64,000 bases of DNA from GCA-2697345 sp002697345. Its GTDB lineage: Bacteria; Pseudomonadota; Alphaproteobacteria; Rhodobacterales; Rhodobacteraceae. Positions 56,732 through 64,000 of the stretch are shown piece by piece (positions within the stretch are counted from its first letter, which is position 1; the number at the start of each line of letters is the position of its first letter). The notes under the pieces were generated by a model. That model made no database searches, was not told the origin of the DNA, and saw nothing but the letters and a program-made list of their open reading frames with translations. Location: NCBI GenBank assembly GCA_943787605.1, contig CALSNB010000001.1:1674001-1738000 (forward strand), read 5' to 3'. Position numbers and translations under genes: made by a program.

Positions 56732-58618
56732 ATGACCAATATATTAAAGCTCAATGAAGTCGTTAGCCAAAGTATTCGAAATGGTAATGCGTGTATTTAT
56801 GCCTATGTCAAGACTCTAGATAGTAGTCCTGGTGTATACCGGATGTTAGATAAAGATGATCAAGTTTTATATGTAGGAAAAGCAAAACACCTTAGGAATC
56901 GTGTTTCAAGTTATTCTCGACCGTCAGGGCATTCAGATCGTATTTTACGCATGATTTCACAAACGCGATCAATGCTGTTTTTGACAACTGAGACAGAGAT
57001 CGAAGCATTATTACTTGAGCAGAGTTTGATTAAAAACTTAAAACCAAGATATAATGTTTTGTTACGAGATGATAAAAGTTTTGCCAGTATTCATTTAGAT
57101 AAAAGCCATAGTTTCCCTCAAGTAAGGAAACATAGGGGGACCGAAAAAGGTATAGGTACTTTTTTTGGTCCTTTCGCAAATGCTGGGTCTATAGACAAGA
57201 CATTAAATCAGCTGCAGAAGGCATTTTTATTACGTAATTGCACAGACTCTGCTTTTGAAGCAAGGACACGGCCATGCTTAATGTACCAGATAAAACGCTG
57301 TAGCGCTCCATGTGTAGGTAATATTTCAAAGGAATCCTATGGTGATTTAATTTCCAAGGCAGAGCAATTTCTATCAGGTAAGAGTAAGGAAATGCAAAAG
57401 AATCTTGTGGACCAAATGAATATGGCATCGAGTTTGATGGAATTTGAGAAAGCGGCAGGGTTAAGGGACCGAATACAAGTTTTAAAAGAAGTTCAAACCC
57501 AAAAATCTTCTAATTTAGGTGGACTTCAAGAGGCAGATATAATTGCCCTACATGTGGAGAAGGGTCGTGCTTGTGTGCAAGTATTTTTTATTAGAGCTTT
57601 CCAGAACTGGGGAAATAAAGATTACTTTCCCGACACGGGAGCTGGAGCAGATTCAGAAGAAATAATGAGAACGTTCCTTGGGCAATTCTATTCAAATAAG
57701 ACACCCCCTTCGATTATTTTATTAAGTAATGATATACAAGATCGTGATCTTATTTCCCTAGTATTATCAAAAAAATCTGGTGTTAAGGTAAATTTAGCAG
57801 TACCTCGTCGTGGAAAAAAAATGGATATTGTTAATGCTGCGATGCGAAATGCACGAGAGAGCTTAGCTAGAAAGTTGGCTAATACAGAAACACAAAAGAA
57901 ATTAATATCTGGATTAACTAAAACTTTGAGTCTTGGCTCGAACCCAAATAGAATCGAAGTTTATGATAACTCCCACTTCCAAGGTAATGCTGCCGTGGGA
58001 TGTATGATTGTTGCGGGAGAGGAAGGTTTCTTAAAAAAAGAATATAGAAAATTTAATATTAAGAGCAAACATATAAAATTAGGTGATGATTTTGCGATGA
58101 TGCGAGAGGTGTTATCTCGACGATTCGAGCGGTTAAAAAAAGAAGATAAAGATAGGGTCGAAAAAAAATGGCCAGATTTAGTAATAATAGACGGTGGAGT
58201 TGGCCATTTATCAGTTGTGGCAAAAGTTATGAGCGAACTACAGCTTGAGGATATACCTTTACTTGGTGTTTCAAAGGGTCCCGACAGGAATGCTGGAAAG
58301 GAGGAGTTTCATAGTTTAGAACGTGGAACCTTTGCTCTAAAAAGTAATGACCCAGTACTATATTATGTGCAACGCTTAAGAGATGAAGCTCACAGGTTTG
58401 CAATTGGTACACATCGCGCCAAGAGGTCTAAAAATCAATTTAAAAGCCAGTTAGATGAAATAGCTGGCATAGGGGGTAAAAGAAAAAAAGCTCTTCTGGA
58501 AAGTTTTGGGTCTGTTAAAGCTATTAGCCAATCCACACAAATGGATATAGCGGCTGTTGATGGAATTTCTAGTCTTCTTGCCCAAAGCATATATGAGTTC
58601 TTCCATGATAGTGAATGA
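56732..58618 (+). CDS. uvrC: Excinuclease ABC subunit C
   Basis: This 628-residue endonuclease makes both incisions in nucleotide excision repair. The N-terminal GIY-YIG domain (PGVYRMLDKDDQVLYVGKAK), the cysteine cluster with TRPCLMYQIKRCSAPC, the UVR segment, the C-terminal RNase H-like motif (VIIDGGVGHLS) and the helix-hairpin-helix tail (GIGGKRKKALLESFGSV) are all present. The ATG has AGGT upstream. The stop overlaps a possible start of pgsA. Confidence 0.97.
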   Translation: MTNILKLNEVVSQSIRNGNACIYAYVKTLDSSPGVYRMLDKDDQVLYVGKAKHLRNRVSSYSRPSGHSDRILRMISQTRSMLFLTTETEIEALLLEQSLIKNLKPRYNVLLRDDKSFASIHLDKSHSFPQVRKHRGTEKGIGTFFGPFANAGSIDKTLNQLQKAFLLRNCTDSAFEARTRPCLMYQIKRCSAPCVGNISKESYGDLISKAEQFLSGKSKEMQKNLVDQMNMASSLMEFEKAAGLRDRIQVLKEVQTQKSSNLGGLQEADIIALHVEKGRACVQVFFIRAFQNWGNKDYFPDTGAGADSEEIMRTFLGQFYSNKTPPSIILLSNDIQDRDLISLVLSKKSGVKVNLAVPRRGKKMDIVNAAMRNARESLARKLANTETQKKLISGLTKTLSLGSNPNRIEVYDNSHFQGNAAVGCMIVAGEEGFLKKEYRKFNIKSKHIKLGDDFAMMREVLSRRFERLKKEDKDRVEKKWPDLVIIDGGVGHLSVVAKVMSELQLEDIPLLGVSKGPDRNAGKEEFHSLERGTFALKSNDPVLYYVQRLRDEAHRFAIGTHRAKRSKNQFKSQLDEIAGIGGKRKKALLESFGSVKAISQSTQMDIAAVDGISSLLAQSIYEFFHDSE

Positions 58619-58635
58619 GGAGATATACTAGTTTT

Positions 58636-59304
58636 ATGATTTGGAATTTTCCTAACATATTAACCGTGATGCGATTAGTAGCAGCGCCTGGTATTGTTGT
58701 GATGTTTTTATATTTTTCACGCCCCATGGCTGATTGGTTGGCACTAGCTTTATTTCTAATAGCAGCAATTTCAGATTGGTTTGATGGTTATTTGGCTCGC
58801 TTATGGAAGCAAGAAAGTAAATTTGGCCAAATGCTTGATCCAATAGCAGATAAAGCAATGGTGATAATCGCTTTATTGGTCATTACAGGGTTCTCAGGTA
58901 TGAATCCATGGATATTACTACCTTCGACAATTATCTTATTTAGAGAGGTATTTGTATCTGGATTACGAGAATTTTTAGGAGATTCAGCGAGCCTCTTACA
59001 GGTAACTAAACTGGCAAAATGGAAGACAGCGGTCCAAATGATTGCGATAGCCACACTATTTACCCAAGGTATATTCCAGCATTACCTAGAGCTCGAATTA
59101 TGGGGTATGAATAAAAATGCGTTAACATTGGCTATTTCAAATGCATCAGTTGAAACAGGTGGATCAACTTGGATATATTGGGAAGCTTATGCCCTTTGGA
59201 TACTTGGTGTATTATTTCTATGGTTGGCCAGTTTGTTAACCCTTGTATCTGGCATAGATTATTTTAGAAAATCAATACCCTACCTTAAGGATAATAATTT
59301 ATGA
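58636..59304 (+). CDS. pgsA: CDP-diacylglycerol-glycerol-3-phosphate 3-phosphatidyltransferase
   Basis: This 222-residue membrane enzyme makes phosphatidylglycerol-phosphate. The CDP-alcohol signature DG-x2-AR-x8-G-x3-D-x3-D is visible across SDWFDGYLARLWKQ and GQMLDPIADKA. I used the ATG at 58636 (MIWNFPNILTVMR), which matches the usual PgsA N-terminus; an ATG at 58615 overlapping the uvrC stop is the alternative and lacks homologous residues. It ends in an ATGA overlap with moaD. Confidence 0.94.
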   Translation: MIWNFPNILTVMRLVAAPGIVVMFLYFSRPMADWLALALFLIAAISDWFDGYLARLWKQESKFGQMLDPIADKAMVIIALLVITGFSGMNPWILLPSTIILFREVFVSGLREFLGDSASLLQVTKLAKWKTAVQMIAIATLFTQGIFQHYLELELWGMNKNALTLAISNASVETGGSTWIYWEAYALWILGVLFLWLASLLTLVSGIDYFRKSIPYLKDNNL

Positions 59305-59552
59305 TAGTTCAGGTTTTGTATTTTTCATGGGTAAGAGAAAAAGTTGGGCTATCAAAAGAAACAATAGATACTGAGGCAGAAACTGTTTCAGATTTAATTA
59401 TGGAGTTATGTATTAAAGATGAACGCTATAAGTTAGCATTTTCTAATTTGGATGTTATTCGGGTCGCTTTGGATCAAGAGTTGGCAGATCAGAGCTCTTC
59501 CATGGAGGCTGTTAAAGAAGTAGCTTTTTTTCCTCCTATGACTGGAGGCTAA
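59301..59552 (+). CDS. moaD: Molybdopterin synthase sulfur carrier subunit
   Basis: This 83-residue ubiquitin-fold protein ends in the thiocarboxylate-forming Gly-Gly (PPMTGG). It supplies sulfur to MoaE for molybdopterin. The start overlaps the pgsA stop and moaE follows two bases later. Its end product is needed by MsrP in this window. Confidence 0.95.
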   Translation: MIVQVLYFSWVREKVGLSKETIDTEAETVSDLIMELCIKDERYKLAFSNLDVIRVALDQELADQSSSMEAVKEVAFFPPMTGG

Positions 59553-59554
59553 TA

Positions 59555-60004
59555 ATGAAGATAGTAGTTCAATTAGAGGTTTTCGATCCTGGGGAGGAGC
59601 TTGATAATTTTAAAGGCCAATTAAAATCCTCAGGAGCACTTGTTAGTTTTTCTGGTATAGTTCGGGATATCCCTGGTGGATTGGCTCGAATAGAGATTGA
59701 GCATTATCCAATTATGACGGAAAAGGCCATAAACAAGATCTGTAGTGAGGCATGTTTACGCTGGGAATTGGAAGATATAATGGTAATCCATCGTTTTGGT
59801 AGTTTAAAAAAAGGTGAACTTATTATGATGGTTGCGACAGCGGCAAATCATCGTACTGATGCTTTTGAAGCTGCAGAATTTTTGATGGACTACCTAAAGT
59901 CGCGCGCACCATTTTGGAAAAAAGAAATAGGTTCTGCAAAAGCGAGTTGGGTAGTTTCAAAAGCTGCCGATGAAAAAGCATTAAGTAGATGGAAAACTTC
60001 TTAA
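59555..60004 (+). CDS. moaE: Molybdopterin synthase catalytic subunit
   Basis: This 149-residue protein converts precursor Z to molybdopterin together with MoaD. FSGIVRDIPGG, IEHYPIMTEKAI and the C-terminal DYLKSRAPFWKKEIG with the conserved active-site lysines are visible. It is the last gene of the SDR-uvrC-pgsA-moaDE series and converges on the minus-strand OmpA unit. Confidence 0.95.
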   Translation: MKIVVQLEVFDPGEELDNFKGQLKSSGALVSFSGIVRDIPGGLARIEIEHYPIMTEKAINKICSEACLRWELEDIMVIHRFGSLKKGELIMMVATAANHRTDAFEAAEFLMDYLKSRAPFWKKEIGSAKASWVVSKAADEKALSRWKTS

Positions 60005-60025
60005 CAGTTCATTATAGTTTTAATC

Positions 60026-60259
60026 TTAACCTTTCTTCGACTTTAATTTGGTTTTAGTCACGGTCTTTTGGGAAGTTTTCGGTTTTTGAATACTTACTTT
60101 CTCTTTTCCTAAAAGACTTTTCAGTTGGTATTTGTTAAGAAGCCAAGATGCTAGGTAACCTGATGTGAAGGTTGCTAAAAGTATAAAAGTAATAGTAATA
60201 GTCAAACTAATCTTGTCCAATTTTAGTGTCACTTTCTTTAGTACCAATTGAAATGGCAT
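60026..60259 (-). CDS. Small basic single-pass membrane protein downstream of the OmpA-domain gene
   Basis: This protein is at most 77 residues, with one hydrophobic helix (ISLTITITFILLATFTSGYLASWLL) and a lysine-rich C-terminal tail. The drawn ATG at 60259 overlaps the OmpA gene end by 53 bases; later in-frame starts GTG 60232 or TTG 60220 would reduce the overlap, and none has a clear ribosome site. I recall a short membrane protein at this place in related genomes. Function unknown. Confidence 0.6.
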   Translation of the reverse strand: MPFQLVLKKVTLKLDKISLTITITFILLATFTSGYLASWLLNKYQLKSLLGKEKVSIQKPKTSQKTVTKTKLKSKKG

Positions 60260-62075
60260 TATTTACTATAAGGTTAAATTCAATTCTTCGGTTAATCTCT
60301 CGGCCCTGCTCCGTTTTATTATCTGCTATTGGGTGAGCTTCGCCGTACCCCTTGGAGGTTAAATTTCTTACTAGAGTGCGTCGTGTCAAAAGAGCTGTTT
60401 TGACTGATTCAGCACGAAGTTGACTTAGTTCGAGGTTCATTTCTTCGCTACCTTGGCTGTCGGTATGCCCACCAATTTCTATTTTAATATTTTCACACTT
60501 TTTTAGTATAGCTGCTATTTTTTTTATTGCTACTCTGGAGGAACCTTTAATTTCTGCTGAAGCAGGTTCAAAAATAATTTTTTCACTAATTAATACATCT
60601 TTAATACTATTTACACACTCCTTAGGAGTCATTTTAACAGGTTTAGGGTTTAGGGATTTGTCATAAAAGATGTTAGTTTCAATAATGATAGCTTTATTTA
60701 AATTATTTTCTAAAAAATTTCTAACTTTCTCAGTTCCTAGTATTGAATCACTTACCCCACTGACTTTTAATTTATTAGCATCGACTAACAGTATACCCAT
60801 GTGTAGATGTTTTAATGCATTTATTCCTACGGTTGCATTTTTTGTTAAGATTTTTGGGAGTTCCTTATTCAGAGTTAGATCTAGGTTTATAACAGAGTTA
60901 GAAAATACTGCTTTTGCATATTTATAGATTATTTGTTCTTCTAGTTTTGTTGCTAACTGCCCTTTTATGACGATAGTACCCAGAGGACTTTTTTCAATTC
61001 GGAGTCCTCGGTGTTTCAGTAATACAGAGTCATCAGATTTTGGTTCTGCCTTTAATTTTACATTAAGTGTAAACTCCTTAGGTAACATTTTTTTATAGGT
61101 TTCAATTATCTTTTTTACTGTTGTTTTTTCTTTATCTATTTTTGTAAAGAAATTGATTTCTAGGTCAGAAATTTGTACTGAGCCTTGTCCAATAGAGTGT
61201 AAGCTTTGTACGCTAGCAATTATAGCTTTTTCCCAATTAGGAGAGGGAGAGCCGATTCCAATTGGGCATAGAGCTGGTTTTTTTAATGATAGACTTTGAA
61301 TCGCTGTGAGGATTAAGTTTTGACTATCTAAGCTTATCGAGGAACAGCTTTTTAAAACCCTATAATTTTTTCCGGTTATATATTCAAAAGTAAAAGGAGA
61401 GATTAGAGGTTTTGGGAATACAAGACTTATTTTTACAGATAAACTACTTGGAGCTTTGGCTCGTATTTTTTTAGTTAATAACTCAGCATCTCTACTATTC
61501 AGTGCTGCAGCTGAAATTTGTATATTATCGCCTTTTATTAGTATAGATACTTGTGAGAACAATGAGAGAGACCACATCACAAAGTCTAAATTTTTATCTG
61601 ACAAATCCATATCTAACGGCGTCAAGCTCTCAAAAATACTTATGTTTTTTTTCACATTAGGAAATTTTTGTAACTTTTTAAAAATTGTTTCTTCATAGTT
61701 TTTATTTGGAACAATTCCAGTTACCGAAATCTCAGTATTATTACGAGTTAGGTTTATTCGAAAATTAGGCTCTTCTTGGGCGGCTGATGAAGAAACTGTG
61801 GTATGGTCAATTAGTCGAGAGGGAGAGACCACGGGTTGTATAAGTTTAATAGCTTCTAATTTTGATAACCTAGAGGGTGCCTCCCCGCTTAAAGAAACTT
61901 TTAAACCATCAACATTTAATTTTATCCACTTAATTTTATTTAAAGTTATCTCAGTATTGATCTTTTTATATACTGCCTGCTCTATTAAAGACGATAAAGA
62001 CAATGCAATTACAAACAGAACGGATGTAGCCATGAGGAAAGATAAAAGATGTTTATAATTTACTGAGTTGATCAA
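60207..62075 (-). CDS. OmpA-family protein with BON-like repeats
   Basis: This 622-residue protein has an N-terminal membrane anchor (about 10-30, FLMATSVLFVIALSLSSLI), a long middle region with repeated segments that resemble BON domains (for example INLTRNNTEISVTGIVPNK), and a C-terminal OmpA peptidoglycan-binding domain whose Asp and Arg ligands lie in IGGHTDSQGSEEMNLELSQ and LRAESV. It probably links the inner membrane to the cell wall. The start is TTG at 62075 with AAGAGA upstream. It lies behind ubiA on the same strand. Confidence 0.85.
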   Translation of the reverse strand: MINSVNYKHLLSFLMATSVLFVIALSLSSLIEQAVYKKINTEITLNKIKWIKLNVDGLKVSLSGEAPSRLSKLEAIKLIQPVVSPSRLIDHTTVSSSAAQEEPNFRINLTRNNTEISVTGIVPNKNYEETIFKKLQKFPNVKKNISIFESLTPLDMDLSDKNLDFVMWSLSLFSQVSILIKGDNIQISAAALNSRDAELLTKKIRAKAPSSLSVKISLVFPKPLISPFTFEYITGKNYRVLKSCSSISLDSQNLILTAIQSLSLKKPALCPIGIGSPSPNWEKAIIASVQSLHSIGQGSVQISDLEINFFTKIDKEKTTVKKIIETYKKMLPKEFTLNVKLKAEPKSDDSVLLKHRGLRIEKSPLGTIVIKGQLATKLEEQIIYKYAKAVFSNSVINLDLTLNKELPKILTKNATVGINALKHLHMGILLVDANKLKVSGVSDSILGTEKVRNFLENNLNKAIIIETNIFYDKSLNPKPVKMTPKECVNSIKDVLISEKIIFEPASAEIKGSSRVAIKKIAAILKKCENIKIEIGGHTDSQGSEEMNLELSQLRAESVKTALLTRRTLVRNLTSKGYGEAHPIADNKTEQGREINRRIEFNLIVNNAISIGTKESDTKIGQD

Positions 62076-62111
62076 GATTTGTCTCTTAGATTTACATGAA
62101 ATTTGATAATA

Positions 62112-63077
62112 TTATAGAAAAAGCGACGCTACCAGAAATATTATAGGAATAAATCCTGCATTTCGGTTCGAACGAAATATTTTCAAACACGACACCCAAT
62201 CCCTGATGTCTAATTTAGAAACTTGCCAAACTAAATGAATACCAAATCCTATTATACCAACGATACAAATAATTACCTTACTTGAATTATTAATGAAAAA
62301 TAAAGCATCCAAAACTGCAATTATATAAAAAGACATTGTTAATATTATAAAAGTGATCAACCATTTAATTGAATTAGCTCCAAAAAAGATAGCAGTCGAT
62401 TTAATACCAATCAAGGCATCGTCGTCTGTGTCTTGATGAGCATAAATAGTATCGTAAAAGAGGGTCCAGAAAATACCAGACAAGTATAGAAAAATAGCTG
62501 GGGAATCGATTGAACCCGTATGAGCTGACCAAGAGAGTAATGCCCCCCAATTAAATGCAATTCCTAGAAATATTTGTGGCCACCAAGTGAACCTTTTGGC
62601 GAAAGGATAAATAATGACAGGTATTATGGATAATAAGCCAACTAAAATTGCCACTTTATTAAATGATATCAATATAAAAAAAGCCAGCAAAAGCTGCATG
62701 AATAGCCATATATAGGCTGATGATATATTAATTTGTTTGGCTGGAAGAGGGCGATGTCGAGTTCTTTCGACCTTAAAATCAATATCTTTATCAACGATGT
62801 CATTCCAAGTACAACCGGCTCCTCGCATCAATATAGCGCCGATTCCACATCCTATCACAATCCATAGATCTAAAAGTTGAAAACCCAAGCTATCTGATGT
62901 TGATGCAAGAAGCGCTCCCCACCAACAAGGAAGCAGTAAGAGCCAAGTACCTATTGGCCTATCTACCCTACTTAACCTCAAGTATGGCTGACTCCAAGAC
63001 GGGGCTTTCTTATTAACCCAGTTATTTGATACGGTGTCAGCTACGAGTCCCACTGGTGTTTGACGATCCTTAGACAT
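62112..63077 (-). CDS. ubiA: 4-hydroxybenzoate polyprenyltransferase
   Basis: This 321-residue membrane enzyme of ubiquinone synthesis attaches the prenyl tail to 4-hydroxybenzoate. The two aspartate-rich motifs are NDIVDKDID (after GAGCTW) and YAHQDTDDDALIGIKST, in the correct UbiA order, with several hydrophobic helices between. It starts 12 bases from the divergent rsmE start. Confidence 0.96.
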   Translation of the reverse strand: MSKDRQTPVGLVADTVSNNWVNKKAPSWSQPYLRLSRVDRPIGTWLLLLPCWWGALLASTSDSLGFQLLDLWIVIGCGIGAILMRGAGCTWNDIVDKDIDFKVERTRHRPLPAKQINISSAYIWLFMQLLLAFFILISFNKVAILVGLLSIIPVIIYPFAKRFTWWPQIFLGIAFNWGALLSWSAHTGSIDSPAIFLYLSGIFWTLFYDTIYAHQDTDDDALIGIKSTAIFFGANSIKWLITFIILTMSFYIIAVLDALFFINNSSKVIICIVGIIGFGIHLVWQVSKLDIRDWVSCLKIFRSNRNAGFIPIIFLVASLFL

Positions 63078-63089
63078 ATAATTGGCCTT

Positions 63090-63809
63090 ATGGTACAGAA
63101 TAAAATCAGATTGTTTGTAGAGCAGGAATTGTATAACGGCAATTCGCTTGTTATTTCTAAAAAAGAAGCAAATTACCTATTTAATGTAATGCGGTTAAAA
63201 GTTGGGGATCATTTACATATTTTTAACAATCATAATGGCGAATGGTTATCAAAAGTTACTGAAAGAAGTAAGACATCTGGAAGTCTCGAGTGTTTAAATA
63301 AAATAGTTGATAGTCAAAAACCCCCAGATGTGTGGCTTTTGTTTGCACCTATAAAAAAATCAAGAACAGATTACATTGTTGAGAAAGCAACCGAGATGGG
63401 TGTAGCAAAAATAATGCCAATCTTAACAGACCACACAAATACAACCCGAATTAGCAAAGATCGTTTGCAATTGCACGCGATCGAAGCAGCGGAACAATGT
63501 GGCACAAATTTTGTGCCAGAAGTGACAGATCTAAAAAAACTTTCGGATGTATTGGCTCTTTGGTCAAAAGATAGAATGATTATGTTTTGTGATGAGACGA
63601 AAAAGGGTTCTACAGAAATCATAAAAAACAATAAAAACTCATGGGCAATTTTAATAGGTCCAGAGGGGGGGTTTACAGATTTTGAAAGAAAATGGCTTGT
63701 ATCAAAAAACTTTGTTCAAAATGTAAGTCTTGGGCCTCGTATTTTACGCGCAGATACGGCGGTAGTTGCGGCCTTAACTTTATGGCAATCTAGTATAGGT
63801 GATTGGTAG
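63090..63809 (+). CDS. rsmE: 16S rRNA (uracil1498-N3)-methyltransferase
   Basis: This protein of about 240 residues has the SPOUT fold. Visible features are the N-terminal PUA-like part (NYLFNVMRLKVGDHL), KATEMGVAKIMP, and the SAM-binding knot motif ILIGPEGGFTDFE plus LGPRILRADTAVVAAL. I used the ATG at 63090 (MVQNKIRLFV); an earlier start at 63060 would run across the ubiA start. It methylates the 3' domain of 16S rRNA. Confidence 0.95.
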   Translation: MVQNKIRLFVEQELYNGNSLVISKKEANYLFNVMRLKVGDHLHIFNNHNGEWLSKVTERSKTSGSLECLNKIVDSQKPPDVWLLFAPIKKSRTDYIVEKATEMGVAKIMPILTDHTNTTRISKDRLQLHAIEAAEQCGTNFVPEVTDLKKLSDVLALWSKDRMIMFCDETKKGSTEIIKNNKNSWAILIGPEGGFTDFERKWLVSKNFVQNVSLGPRILRADTAVVAALTLWQSSIGDW

Positions 63810-64000
63810 TGACTTTTATACGAGCTGAAGCTTGGAGTCAGATAAAACGCTATAAAGACCTAATCGTGGGAGTTTTAATCTTACTATTGGGAGTAAAGTT
63901 TTTACTTTCAATTTATTGGCCCAGTATTTTATTTGGTTTATTACTCCTTTTTCTAGGCACTACTTTTTTAGTTAGCTTTTTTCGAAAATACATTACTAGT
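63809..64000 (+). CDS. Membrane protein, 3' truncated by the window (function unknown)
   Basis: A frame starts with GTG, overlapping the last base of the rsmE stop, and is open to the window end (64 residues seen). It begins MTFIRAEAWSQIKRYKDLIVG and has two hydrophobic segments. I recall a short hypothetical membrane protein after rsmE and before glutathione-synthesis genes in related genomes, which fits. No function is known to me. Confidence 0.7.
   Translation, partial: MTFIRAEAWSQIKRYKDLIVGVLILLLGVKFLLSIYWPSILFGLLLLFLGTTFLVSFFRKYITS

Overview
The window is AT-rich, gene-dense DNA from a marine-type alphaproteobacterium, most likely a streamlined low-GC member of the Rhodobacterales (Roseobacter-like). 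The grounds are: an alphaproteobacterial 16S sequence; the rRNA operon order 16S - tRNA-Ile - tRNA-Ala - 23S - 5S - tRNA-fMet; a 41-residue rpmJ; the local orders SDR-uvrC-pgsA-moaD-moaE and ubiA-rsmE, which I recall from this order; and several ABC uptake systems and a DmdA-like GcvT-family protein. The genus is not determinable from sequence reading alone. I see no phage, insertion sequence, CRISPR array or integrase.

Layout. 1-8.4 kb: a branched-chain-amino-acid-type (Liv) ABC transporter operon flanked by two acyl-CoA-ligase-family genes, probably uptake plus CoA activation of an organic acid. 8.4-12.3 kb: rpmJ and tRNA-Val (minus), an N-formylglutamate amidohydrolase, pyrF, and the methionine sulfoxide reductase pair msrP-msrQ. 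12.9-18.2 kb: a complete rRNA operon ending in an intrinsic terminator. 18.5-23.8 kb: katG, a beta-lactamase-fold serine hydrolase, and pdxA translationally coupled to an unrecognised TIM-barrel gene. 23.8-29 kb: a compact group of a PhzS-like flavin monooxygenase plus DUF3237 protein (minus), divergent from a cytoplasmic reductive-dehalogenase-family protein, a D-2-hydroxyacid dehydrogenase and a PLP aminotransferase.

29-43 kb: glpK, a glyoxalase-family gene, a DMT transporter and a long PIG-L deacetylase (minus). These are divergent from a sugar-type ABC transporter that carries an argininosuccinate-lyase homologue and a glucosamine-6-phosphate-deaminase homologue, and a gamma-glutamyltranspeptidase follows on the minus strand. 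This looks like a catabolic locus for an amino-sugar conjugate. 43-49 kb: a BMP-family nucleoside/purine-type ABC transporter with a CodA-like deaminase. 49-55 kb: an FAH-family hydrolase, the DmdA-like protein, an AbrB-family membrane protein, a class III aminotransferase, an SppA-like peptidase, a tiny zinc-ribbon membrane protein and a Ca2+/Na+ antiporter. 55.6-64 kb: conserved housekeeping genes (SDR, uvrC, pgsA, moaD, moaE, an OmpA-domain protein, ubiA, rsmE) and a truncated membrane protein.

Three features run through the window. Each of the three ABC operons has a strong RNA hairpin immediately after its solute-binding-protein gene. I recognise no transcription factor or two-component gene anywhere in the window. 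The least described parts are the reductive-dehalogenase-like locus (23.8-29 kb) and the deacetylase/lyase/deaminase locus (31-41 kb).
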